Source: Mycolicibacterium sp. HK-90
Lineage (GTDB): Bacteria; Actinomycetota; Actinomycetes; Mycobacteriales; Mycobacteriaceae
Assembly (NCBI RefSeq): GCF_030486405.1
Contig: NZ_CP129613.1
Location: 5,332,001-5,396,000, forward strand
Reading direction: 5' to 3'
DNA length: 64,000 nt
Within the stretch, counting starts at the first letter, position 1. Every line of letters begins with the position of its first letter. Shown piece by piece: positions 56,991 to 64,000 of the stretch. The notes beneath the pieces are model-generated. The model ran no database searches and was not told the DNA's origin. It saw nothing but the letters and a program-made list of their open reading frames with translations. The translations under genes were made by a program, and so were the position numbers.

Positions 56991-57322
56991 GAGGATCTCA
57001 GGGTGATTTCACGGACCGGTGTGCCCGGCCCACCGGGACGAATGATTACGGACGTCGGCGTGGGGCTCAGCTCACGAACGGCGGATTCGATCGCACCCCA
57101 TAGCGTTTCGCAGTCTGGGCCATACAGATAGATCATGGCTGTTCCGCTCCCCACCTCGTTACCGTCGACCTCGCCGAGTCCAGGTTGGGTGTCGATAACA
57201 GCCTTGAGGCGATCTTCGACCGCGAAGATGAACTCCAGCGGTGGTTGGCCATCTTCCCATTCCAGGAGAACCGCGTGCTCCTCCGGGGCATCAGCCGCTT
57301 CAGATGACGATGGCGTGAGCAG
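56987..57322 (-). CDS. Small immunity-like protein without an ordinary start codon
   Basis: A clear coding frame gives EEHAVLLEWEDGQPPLEFIF, AVEDRLKAVIDTQPGLGEVD, SGTAMIYLYGPDCETLWGAI and ends EITLRSS. The pattern matches a family of ~110-residue actinobacterial hypothetical proteins often near toxin genes, as far as I recall. The frame is exactly that of the LRR gene upstream, after its TAG (57338-57340). No ATG, GTG or TTG occurs before codon ~61 after that stop. A CTG at 57322, directly after AGAGAGGGA, or an ACG at 57316 may start it, or translation may read through the TAG. It overlaps the next gene by ATGA. Confidence 0.6.
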   Translation of the reverse strand: MLTPSSSEAADAPEEHAVLLEWEDGQPPLEFIFAVEDRLKAVIDTQPGLGEVDGNEVGSGTAMIYLYGPDCETLWGAIESAVRELSPTPTSVIIRPGGPGTPVREITLRSS

Positions 57323-57337
57323 TCCCTCTCTTCGCTG

Positions 57338-58471
57338 CTAACGGGCCAGCCCGGGCAGGGAGCCGGTGTGGTGGTACATGGCAGCCCGGTAGTAGAGGTA
57401 GGTGTTGTTCCAGGTGTACTTCTGGTTCAGGTCAACGGGGATGAGGGTGTTGAGTTCCTCGCAGAGGTCATCGGTATGGCAGGCGACTGTCAGTGAGGTC
57501 AGTTTCGGGTGGCCCAGCAGAGGAGTGACCGATTGTGCCGTGGCGGCTTTCGAGTCGATCCAGGCCCAGGTCAGATTGGGTGCGCCGGCCAACCCGGCCA
57601 CGTCGACAAGGGTCTTCATGTTTTGCAGGCTGACGACGCGCAGTTTGGTCAACCGGGACAGGTCGGGCAGTGTGGTGATGTAGGGAAGCGAATCCATCTC
57701 CAGCACACGCAGATTCACACAGTCGGCGATCGGTGCGATGTCGGCGTCGCCGAGTTTGCGCCACCGGTCGAATTGGAGGAGTTCCAGTTCTGGCAGCGTC
57801 GCCAGAGCGCTCAGGTCTGGGGGTTTCCCGCTGCCCAAGCTGACCCGGCGAAGATGCGGCAGTCCGGTGACCATCGACAGGTCAGCCAATCCGGTGTTGT
57901 CCATGCTCAACCAGCACAGCTCGGTCAGGCCCGCGACGGCGTCGAAGTCTTTGGCGGGCCCGACCGCCAGCACGCGCAGCCGCGGGAAACGCCGGAGAAC
58001 CTCCAGGGAGAACTTGCGGTTGGCGCCCCACCCGATCCAGGTCATCTTGTCGGTGAGGCAGTGCAGGCCGTCGACATTGATGATCGTCTCGCCGAAGTTC
58101 AACGCGGTGAGAAAGTCGAAATGCTGCAGAAAGTCCAGTTCAGTGTCCGGAGAACTGTGAACGTCGAGGGTGTCGAGGTTGTGTTCGCGCATGAACACCG
58201 CAATCTGTTGCCACTGGGCGGCGGTGATCTCCTGGGATGCGGAATTGATGAACACTGAGCGCACCACACCGCCGGTGACGTTGAGGGACACGTTCGCCGA
58301 GCAGCCAAAGGCCAGGCCGAGTCCCTTGAATGCGGAGTTGACCGCGATGGATTCGGCCTTGATTTGAGCGCGGAGGGCTTGTTGGACCTGTGAGGTCGCC
58401 CGGTACCAGTCCATGACCGCTTCGGGGTCGTCGATGACGGCGTCGAGCGCGGGATCTACCGGCGTGAGCAC
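57338..58471 (-). CDS. Leucine-rich-repeat protein, putative immunity protein
   Basis: A 377-residue protein without signal peptide or membrane segment. From ~120 to ~330 it has irregular leucine-rich repeats, for instance FPRLRVLAVGPAKDFDAVAG, LTELCWLSMDNTGLADLSMV, LPHLRRVSLGSGKPPDLSAL and CVNLRVLEMDSLPYITTLPD. The N-terminal ~100 residues are a separate domain. Solenoid proteins can act as inhibitors by wrapping their target. It starts (GTG 58471) 27 bases after the stop of the GIY-YIG protein gene, which makes an immunity role the simplest hypothesis. No catalytic motif is seen. Confidence 0.72.
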   Translation of the reverse strand: MLTPVDPALDAVIDDPEAVMDWYRATSQVQQALRAQIKAESIAVNSAFKGLGLAFGCSANVSLNVTGGVVRSVFINSASQEITAAQWQQIAVFMREHNLDTLDVHSSPDTELDFLQHFDFLTALNFGETIINVDGLHCLTDKMTWIGWGANRKFSLEVLRRFPRLRVLAVGPAKDFDAVAGLTELCWLSMDNTGLADLSMVTGLPHLRRVSLGSGKPPDLSALATLPELELLQFDRWRKLGDADIAPIADCVNLRVLEMDSLPYITTLPDLSRLTKLRVVSLQNMKTLVDVAGLAGAPNLTWAWIDSKAATAQSVTPLLGHPKLTSLTVACHTDDLCEELNTLIPVDLNQKYTWNNTYLYYRAAMYHHTGSLPGLAR

Positions 58472-58498
58472 GAACCTGAACCTACCTATCGTGTCGTC

Positions 58499-60538
58499 TT
58501 AGTTCTTGCCGCTCTTGCGTTTGCTTTTCTTGTGCCGGCTGCTCTGCTTCTTTTTCTTGTCCTTCTTCTTGGATTTGTCGCCGGTGTCTTTACCGGAGGA
58601 TCCGGAGTTCTTGGAGCCACCGTGTGACCCCGACTCGTTGGCCTGCTGGGCCGAGGATCGCGCCCCGGCGCGTTGACCGTTGGTGACGGCCTGGCCTTGT
58701 GTCTGCTGATTGAGCCGGTTATCGGCCGGCGACGACGGCCGGGCAACGGGCTGCGCGGCGGAAGGTCGGTGTTGATTCAGATGCGCTTGTGCAGCGGCGT
58801 CATAGCGGGTCGCGTTCTTATTGGTCGGGCGGTAGACCAACCGCCGGTTCACACCCGCACCGTTGTGATTGTTGTTCGGTTTCCTTTGGGTACCGGTATA
58901 GGTGCCGTGCTCGTTCATTTCGTGCTGTTCGAGCCCGTTGAGGGTGTCGGGATCGTCGGTGCGGTGCAAAACCTTATGAGTGTCACCGGCCGCGGGGTCA
59001 TACCGCGGTGCCTTGCCCTTGGCTGCGAGCTTGGGCGCTTCGCGGATGTGGTCGTTGAGACGGCGCTGAAGGTCGGTGGTCTGTCCCACGTACTTCGGGT
59101 CCCCTGCACCGTTGTAGACGACATAGACGCCGCCCTTGGGCTCTGGGGTGACCGCGTGGCACCCGCACGGCGCGGTCGCATTCTGGGACGTGCCGACCGG
59201 CATGTCCAGCGCCGACTTCGTCCCCGCCGGCGGAGCATTCGGCGCCTTCGGTGAAACCCCCGGTGTGACCGTGGGTTTCGCGGCGCCGGCAGACGCTACT
59301 TCATCGGCCAACTGCGCGGGCGGGGTGGGTGCGGCCTTGGCGACGTCCACGACATCGTCGGCATGCTTCGCCAACTGTTCGGCAGTGAGTTCAGCGCCCT
59401 CTGTGACGACCTTCTTGGCGGCACCTTGCGGGGTGACCATGGAGGCGGCGCCGAGCACGGTGGAGGCGATACCGAGGGCTTGGTTGTCGGGCATCGCAGC
59501 CGCGGCGATGTCGACGGTCGCACTGGCCAGATTGACAGTGGCCGAGGCGATCATGGCCGCGCTGGCGGGGCCACCGACACCGGTCAACGCGAGTGCGACG
59601 CCGCCGACGAGCAAGGCCGATTCGAGTGGGTTTTCCTTGACGAACGATCCGACCGATTTCGCCCCCGACACCGTGGCCGACACTGCCGTCGAGGCCGCCG
59701 AGGTCACAGTGTCGGCGACGGAGCTCACCGCGCTGGTGACGGCATCGAACAAGCCCAGCGGTGCGCCGCCGACACCGGTCAGGTGCAGTGGCGGGTCGAC
59801 ATAGACCGGCCAGGTGGTGTCTGGGCCGGGGTCGATGACCTCGGCCAGCACATACAGCTGCGGGGCGAGTTGTTTGACCACATACGAGCTCGGCACCAAT
59901 CGGCCGGTGGCGTCGCGGGTTTCGGCCGGGGAGAACATGCCGATGGTCTCGGCGGCCGGGGTCGCGCGGTTGATGGTCAGATAGCCGTTGGTGTGGGCGA
60001 GTATGACGGTGTCGGCCGGAGTGCGCACGAAGGTGGTGACCATCCGCGGCCCACCCGGATCGCTGATCCGGGCCACGGTGCGAGTGCCGGTGCTCGTGTT
60101 TTCGGCCAGGAAATCAAACCCGGCACCGCCATTCGGGTACACGACCTGCCCACCCGCGGTGGGTTGGGCAGCACCCAGCCCTCCGGGCAACACCACCTGC
60201 ACCGGGCCGGCCGCGGTGTGCGAGGTGAGGCCGTCCACCGGCTCGTCAGGTAATCCGGCGCTGCGCTGCTCGACGGTCAGGGTCGGGTCCGAGCCCACCG
60301 CCGAATCGGTGAACGCGGCGACGGCGGCGTCGGCGAACCCCTCCGCCGCCGACACCGTTCGCGCCGCCTGCCCAATCCCGCTCGACGGCGTGGGCGCCAC
60401 CAGGTGCAGCCCGCCGACGGTGACCGCCACCGCGCACAACACCGCCAGCCAACGCACAGGCCACCCCAACCACATACTTTGCTGACCGTCGGGCAGGAAG
60501 TTTCCCGCAGCCGCAATCCAGCCCCGTTCCCCCGACAT
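58499..60538 (-). CDS. Exported polymorphic-toxin-like protein with C-terminal GIY-YIG nuclease domain
   Basis: A 679-residue protein. A hydrophobic segment (~28-47, WPVRWLAVLCAVAVTVGGLH) acts as signal or anchor; ATG 60475 (Met22) is an alternative start giving a tighter signal peptide. Residues ~50-250 are an extracellular-type domain ending WPVYVDPP. A Ala/Val/Gly-rich, possibly membrane-active region follows (~265-365). The GIY-YIG domain is at ~469-560: GVYVVYNGAGDPKYVGQT, then QRRLNDH, a late Glu537 (GLEQHEMNEHG) and NNNHN. The last ~40 residues are extremely lysine-rich (KSKKKDKKKKQSSRHKKSKR). It heads the island operon. A DNA- or RNA-cutting toxin is inferred. Confidence 0.82.
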   Translation of the reverse strand: MSGERGWIAAAGNFLPDGQQSMWLGWPVRWLAVLCAVAVTVGGLHLVAPTPSSGIGQAARTVSAAEGFADAAVAAFTDSAVGSDPTLTVEQRSAGLPDEPVDGLTSHTAAGPVQVVLPGGLGAAQPTAGGQVVYPNGGAGFDFLAENTSTGTRTVARISDPGGPRMVTTFVRTPADTVILAHTNGYLTINRATPAAETIGMFSPAETRDATGRLVPSSYVVKQLAPQLYVLAEVIDPGPDTTWPVYVDPPLHLTGVGGAPLGLFDAVTSAVSSVADTVTSAASTAVSATVSGAKSVGSFVKENPLESALLVGGVALALTGVGGPASAAMIASATVNLASATVDIAAAAMPDNQALGIASTVLGAASMVTPQGAAKKVVTEGAELTAEQLAKHADDVVDVAKAAPTPPAQLADEVASAGAAKPTVTPGVSPKAPNAPPAGTKSALDMPVGTSQNATAPCGCHAVTPEPKGGVYVVYNGAGDPKYVGQTTDLQRRLNDHIREAPKLAAKGKAPRYDPAAGDTHKVLHRTDDPDTLNGLEQHEMNEHGTYTGTQRKPNNNHNGAGVNRRLVYRPTNKNATRYDAAAQAHLNQHRPSAAQPVARPSSPADNRLNQQTQGQAVTNGQRAGARSSAQQANESGSHGGSKNSGSSGKDTGDKSKKKDKKKKQSSRHKKSKRKSGKN

Positions 60539-60901
60539 GCCATCCCCCGATCAGCAACTTTTCAAAGCCGCCGTGCAGCTATCACAAGCACGCTTGGCTG
60601 ACAGAGTAGGACGCAGATCAAATATGGTCAATTACCAGTAGTAATTCAGGCCTTCAGGACCGACGCGGACTCGCCAATAATCTGTTCAGGCGAAAATTTC
60701 CTATCAGCTAAAAGCGATCACAGCAATACATTGAGAACGAGCGTCAATATCCGTCACCGTTACAACGAACGCGGCCGCTCACAGATAGCTGGCAGAGTCG
60801 CCTCCGCGTCCGAACCTCCGTGCGCCAGACGTCCACGCCGGGCGATTCGGAATAATGGGCGGGATGAGTTTTCCCGCCGTGAGTGAACGGATTTTCTGCG
60901 C
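60539..60901. promoter_or_regulatory. Divergent, AT-rich region between the toxin island and xpb
   Basis: This 363-bp gap lies between the toxin-like gene and the XPB gene. The part from ~60600 to ~60760 is markedly richer in A and T than the flanks, as in recently acquired DNA. Near xpb an AATAAT (60851-60856) is followed by an inverted repeat GGCGGGA/TCCCGCC (60858-60878), placed where an operator or leader hairpin would be. No gene or repeat border is visible. Confidence 0.45.
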
Positions 60902-62551
60902 ATGACTGACGGCCCTTTGATCGTGCAGTCCGACAAGACGGTCCTGCTCGAGGTCGACCACGAACAAGCAGGCGCCGCGCGGGCTGCGATCGCACCGTTC
61001 GCCGAGCTCGAACGCGCCCCCGAGCACGTACACACCTACCGGATCACCCCGTTGGCGCTGTGGAACGCCCGCGCGGCCGGCCACGACGCCGAGCAGGTGG
61101 TCGACGCGCTGGTCAGCTTCTCGCGCTACCCGGTGCCGCAGCCGCTGCTGGTCGACATCGTCGACACCATGGCCCGGTACGGCCGGCTGCAGCTGATCAA
61201 GCATCCAGCACACGGGTTGACGCTGGTCAGTCTGGACCGGGCGGTGCTCGAGGAGGTGTTGCGCAACAAGAAGATCGCCCCGATGCTGGGCGCCCGCATC
61301 GACGACGACACCGTGATCGTGCACAACAGCGAGCGCGGGCGGGTCAAGCAGATGCTGCTCAAGATCGGGTGGCCGGCCGAGGACTTGGCCGGCTACGTCG
61401 ACGGCGAGGCGCATCCGATCGAGCTGGCCCAGGACGGCTGGCAGCTGCGCGACTACCAGGAGATGGCCACCGACTCGTTCTGGGCCGGCGGGTCCGGGGT
61501 GGTGGTGCTGCCCTGCGGCGCCGGGAAGACCCTGGTCGGGGCGGCGGCCATGGCCAAGGCCGGGGCGACGACGCTGATCCTGGTCACCAACACCGTGGCC
61601 GGGCGGCAGTGGAAGCGCGAACTGGTGGCCCGCACCTCACTGACCGAGGACGAGATCGGCGAGTACTCGGGTGAGAAGAAGGAGATCCGCCCGGTCACCA
61701 TCGCCACCTACCAGGTGATCACCCGCCGCACCAAGGGCGAGTACAAGCATCTGGAGCTGTTCGACAGCCGCGACTGGGGTCTGATCATCTACGACGAGGT
61801 TCATCTGCTGCCGGCGCCGGTGTTCCGGATGACCGCCGATCTGCAGTCCCGGCGGCGGCTGGGCCTGACGGCGACGCTGATCCGTGAGGACGGCCGCGAG
61901 GGTGACGTGTTCTCGCTGATCGGACCGAAGCGCTACGACGCGCCGTGGAAGGACATCGAGGCCCAGGGCTGGATCGCCCCCGCCGAGTGCATCGAGGTGC
62001 GGGTCACGATGACCGACAACGAGCGGATGCTGTACGCCACCGCCGAACCCGAGGAACGCTACAAGCTGTGCTCGACGGTGCATACCAAGATCGCCGTGGT
62101 GCGCTCGATCCTGGAGCGTCACCCCGGCGAACCGACCCTGGTGATCGGTGCCTACCTGGACCAGCTGGAAGAGCTGGGCCAGGAACTGGATGCCCCGGTG
62201 ATCCAGGGTTCGACGAAGAACGCCGAACGCGAGGCGCTGTTCGACGCGTTCCGCCGCGGCGAGATCTCCACCCTGGTGGTCAGCAAGGTGGCGAACTTCT
62301 CCATCGACCTACCGGAAGCCTCTGTGGCTGTTCAGGTTTCGGGCACCTTCGGCTCCCGGCAGGAAGAGGCCCAGCGGCTCGGAAGGTTGTTGCGGCCCAA
62401 GGCCAGCGGCGGTGGCGCGGTGTTCTACTCGGTGGTCTCACGTGACTCGCTGGACGCCGAATACGCCGCACACCGGCAACGGTTCCTGGCCGAGCAGGGC
62501 TACGGCTACGTGATCAAGGATGCCGACGATCTGCTGGGGCCGGCGATATGA
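60902..62551 (+). CDS. DNA repair helicase XPB (Ercc3)
   Basis: A 549-residue SF2 helicase. The N-terminal ~170 residues are the bacterial XPB damage-recognition-type domain. The helicase core has Walker A PCGAGKT (204-210), DEVH box (298-301), RLGLTATLIREDGREGD with the RED motif, and the C-terminal segment with FGSRQEEAQRLGRLLRPKAS. It unwinds DNA with 3'-5' polarity and is linked to DNA repair and transcription. Its normal neighbour, the Helicase_C_3 protein, is displaced by the toxin island. The stop overlaps the VOC gene start (ATGA at 62548-62551). Confidence 0.93.
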   Translation: MTDGPLIVQSDKTVLLEVDHEQAGAARAAIAPFAELERAPEHVHTYRITPLALWNARAAGHDAEQVVDALVSFSRYPVPQPLLVDIVDTMARYGRLQLIKHPAHGLTLVSLDRAVLEEVLRNKKIAPMLGARIDDDTVIVHNSERGRVKQMLLKIGWPAEDLAGYVDGEAHPIELAQDGWQLRDYQEMATDSFWAGGSGVVVLPCGAGKTLVGAAAMAKAGATTLILVTNTVAGRQWKRELVARTSLTEDEIGEYSGEKKEIRPVTIATYQVITRRTKGEYKHLELFDSRDWGLIIYDEVHLLPAPVFRMTADLQSRRRLGLTATLIREDGREGDVFSLIGPKRYDAPWKDIEAQGWIAPAECIEVRVTMTDNERMLYATAEPEERYKLCSTVHTKIAVVRSILERHPGEPTLVIGAYLDQLEELGQELDAPVIQGSTKNAEREALFDAFRRGEISTLVVSKVANFSIDLPEASVAVQVSGTFGSRQEEAQRLGRLLRPKASGGGAVFYSVVSRDSLDAEYAAHRQRFLAEQGYGYVIKDADDLLGPAI

Positions 62552-62895
62552 CCGTACGGCGGGTGATGCCCGTGCTCACGGTGTCCGACTTGTCGGTGGC
62601 CGGGGCATACACCCGGACTCTCGGGCTGACCGAGGTGATGAACCACGGCTGGATCGTCACCCTGGCCGACCCGGAACTCCGCCACCAGGTGAGCCTGATG
62701 ACCAAGGACGCCACCGCTCCGGTGAATCCGTCGGTGTCGATCGAGGTCGACGACGTCGACGCCGCCTACGCGGCCGCCGTGGAGGCGGGGTTGGAGATCG
62801 TCCATCCGCTCAGCGACGAGGACTGGGGTGTGCGGCGGTTCTTCTTCGCCGATCAGTCGGGCAACGTCGTCAACGTGCTCAGCCACCGCGGCTAA
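62548..62895 (+). CDS. Small VOC-family protein
   Basis: A 115-residue VOC-fold protein: RVMPVLTVSDLSVAGAYTRT at the start, PSVSIEVDDVDAAYAAAVEA in the middle and RRFFFADQSGNVVNVLSH at the end. It resembles bleomycin-resistance/dioxygenase-like proteins but the metal ligands are not clearly complete, so it may be a binding protein. The ATG overlaps the xpb stop, so it is translationally coupled with a repair helicase. Its stop overlaps that of the convergent P450 gene. Confidence 0.8.
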   Translation: MTVRRVMPVLTVSDLSVAGAYTRTLGLTEVMNHGWIVTLADPELRHQVSLMTKDATAPVNPSVSIEVDDVDAAYAAAVEAGLEIVHPLSDEDWGVRRFFFADQSGNVVNVLSHRG

Positions 62896-64000
62896 CCGCG
62901 CCCGCGCACCGTCATCAGCAGTTCACCGTCCGGGCCGCCGGTGAAGGTGAGCTCGCGGCGCAGGCGTTGACCCGGGACGAGATCGAGCTCGAAACACTGG
63001 GCGAGGGTGGCGATCACCAAGGTGGCCTCGAAGCTGGCGAACCCCGAGGCGATGCACATCCGCCGGCCCGCACCGAACGGCATCTGGGCCCGACGCTGCG
63101 GTCCGTCGAGGTTCTCCTTCAGGAACCGCTCCGGATCGTAGGTGTCGGCGTTTTCCCAGACCCGATCGTTGTGGTGCACGCTGTGGGTAAGTATGGCGAC
63201 GCTGGTGCCGGCCTTGATCGGGTAATCACCCAGCACGTCATCGGATTTCGCGACGCGGGCCACACCCATGATGGGCGGGTAGACGCGCATCGCCTCAGCC
63301 ACGACGGCCTGCGTCCACGGCAGGTTCTCGACGTCGTCGGCGGTGGGTTCACGACCGCCGAGTACCTCGTCGAGTTCACGTCCGAGCCGGTCGCGCGCCT
63401 CGGGGTTCTGCGACAGCAGGTACCAGGTCCACGCCAGTGCCGCAGCGGTGGTTTCGAAGCCCGCACCGAGGAACGTCATGACCTCGTCGCGGATCTCCAG
63501 ATCGCTGTAACGGTAACCGGTCTCGGGATCCTCGGCTGCGATCAACAGGGCCAGTAGGTTGTCGGTGCGCTCGATCTTGCCGCTGCGGTGGTCGGCGATG
63601 AGCTGATCGATGAACCGTTCGATGCGCCGTAACCCGCGCCGGGTCCGGGGCGCCACCACCCACGCGCCGCGCCGCAATGCGTTGATCGACAGCCGCGGTG
63701 ACGAGAACCGCTCGGCGATCCGGCGCAGCGGTCGGGCCGCTCCGAGAAGGAACCCGTAGCCGAAAAGCGTCAACAGACGGGCGAAGTCGGTGCGCATCTG
63801 CTCGGCGAGCCGACCGTTGAGCTCGATGCCGAACATCGTTCGGGCGATGATGTCCAGGGTCACGTAGTTCATCTCGGCCGCGATGTCCACCGGCTGACCG
63901 ACGGCGACGTGCGCCTCCCAGCGCCGGGCGGCGGCCACACTGGCCTCGGTCATCTGCGGCGCGAAGGCATCCACCTGCCGTTTGGCGAAGATGGGCTGCA
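62892..64000 (-). CDS. Cytochrome P450 (5' end outside window)
   Basis: About 369 C-terminal residues are present, continuing beyond the window. The I-helix oxygen-binding motif GAGFETTAAALAW, the K-helix ExxR (EAMRVYPPIMG), a PERF motif (DPERFLKEN) and the haem-binding loop MPFGAGRRMCIASG with cysteine ligand are all present. The upstream edge QPIFAKRQVDAFAPQM is in the C-helix region, so roughly 80-100 residues are missing. It is a likely monooxygenase of lipids or aromatics. FprB, 28 kb away, is a possible reductase. The CYP family cannot be assigned. Confidence 0.9.
   Translation of the reverse strand, partial: QPIFAKRQVDAFAPQMTEASVAAARRWEAHVAVGQPVDIAAEMNYVTLDIIARTMFGIELNGRLAEQMRTDFARLLTLFGYGFLLGAARPLRRIAERFSSPRLSINALRRGAWVVAPRTRRGLRRIERFIDQLIADHRSGKIERTDNLLALLIAAEDPETGYRYSDLEIRDEVMTFLGAGFETTAAALAWTWYLLSQNPEARDRLGRELDEVLGGREPTADDVENLPWTQAVVAEAMRVYPPIMGVARVAKSDDVLGDYPIKAGTSVAILTHSVHHNDRVWENADTYDPERFLKENLDGPQRRAQMPFGAGRRMCIASGFASFEATLVIATLAQCFELDLVPGQRLRRELTFTGGPDGELLMTVRGRG

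Noticed and set aside
56766..60901. Attachment-site repeats, integrase or transposase at the borders of the toxin island
   Set aside because: I compared both edges by eye and found no direct repeats, tRNA gene or recombinase, so the mode of insertion is left open.

Overview
The window is high-GC actinobacterial chromosome, almost certainly from a Mycobacterium/Mycolicibacterium species and probably a rapidly growing, environmental one. Coding density is high, GTG starts are common and ATGA/GTGA gene overlaps are frequent. It carries prrA-prrB, the arfA-arfB-arfC (OmpATb) operon, gltA and citA citrate synthases, fprB, sepH, cspB, a moaA-moaD / rpfA / moaE-mog-moaC cluster and an XPB-type helicase. 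Their order matches, in one orientation, the M. tuberculosis block I remember as Rv0903c to Rv0861c. That synteny is recalled, not searched.

Layout. 1-7.1 kb: end of an asparaginase, two stacked acyl-CoA synthetases with a divergent GAF-LuxR regulator, an epoxide hydrolase and a DUF1254/DUF1214 protein. 7.1-12.7 kb: three ABC exporter half-transporters; two form a heterodimer with one degenerate ATP site. 12.8-17.6 kb: prrAB, a strong two-way terminator, arfABC, an FKBP isomerase and a DUF2630 protein. 17.6-23 kb: oxidoreductase plus accessory TetR/SnoaL and MFS/MarR pairs and a YbaK protein. 23-28.9 kb: gltA, TetR, MFS, pdxH, citA and a DinB-like gene. 29-33 kb: VOC protein and a YkoEDC-type ECF importer with a P-loop kinase-like partner. 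33-39.2 kb: fprB, an AurF-like diiron oxygenase, an SPFH-like lipoprotein, serC and sepH. 39.2-41.3 kb: an accessory pocket with an AbiEi/endonuclease-like gene bracketed by inverted copies of a palindromic repeat, plus a TIGR00027 methyltransferase. 41.3-50.9 kb: conserved small genes, a SpoU methyltransferase, MarR, MFS, an Xi-class GST-like reductase, cspB, yccF, moaA and moaD. 50.9-54.4 kb: rpfA behind a Crp-like site and a c-di-AMP (ydaO) riboswitch, then moaE-mog-moaC. 54.5-62.9 kb: a Helicase_C_3 protein and XPB helicase, separated by a foreign-looking island. 62.9-64 kb: a cytochrome P450 cut by the window end.

The most distinctive segment is the island at 56.8-60.5 kb. It is one minus-strand transcription unit: a 679-residue exported protein ending in a GIY-YIG nuclease domain and a lysine-rich tail, then a leucine-rich-repeat protein, a small protein whose gene has no ordinary start codon and follows the LRR stop in the same frame, and a 64-residue protein. 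This is the organisation of a polymorphic toxin with immunity genes, placed between two helicase genes that are neighbours in M. tuberculosis as I remember it. A second unusual structure is a chain of three tandem mini-ORFs between mog and moaE, each joined to the next by an ATGA overlap, as in MIRU elements. A third is a roughly 40-bp palindromic element present three times. No tRNA, rRNA, transposase or CRISPR array was seen.
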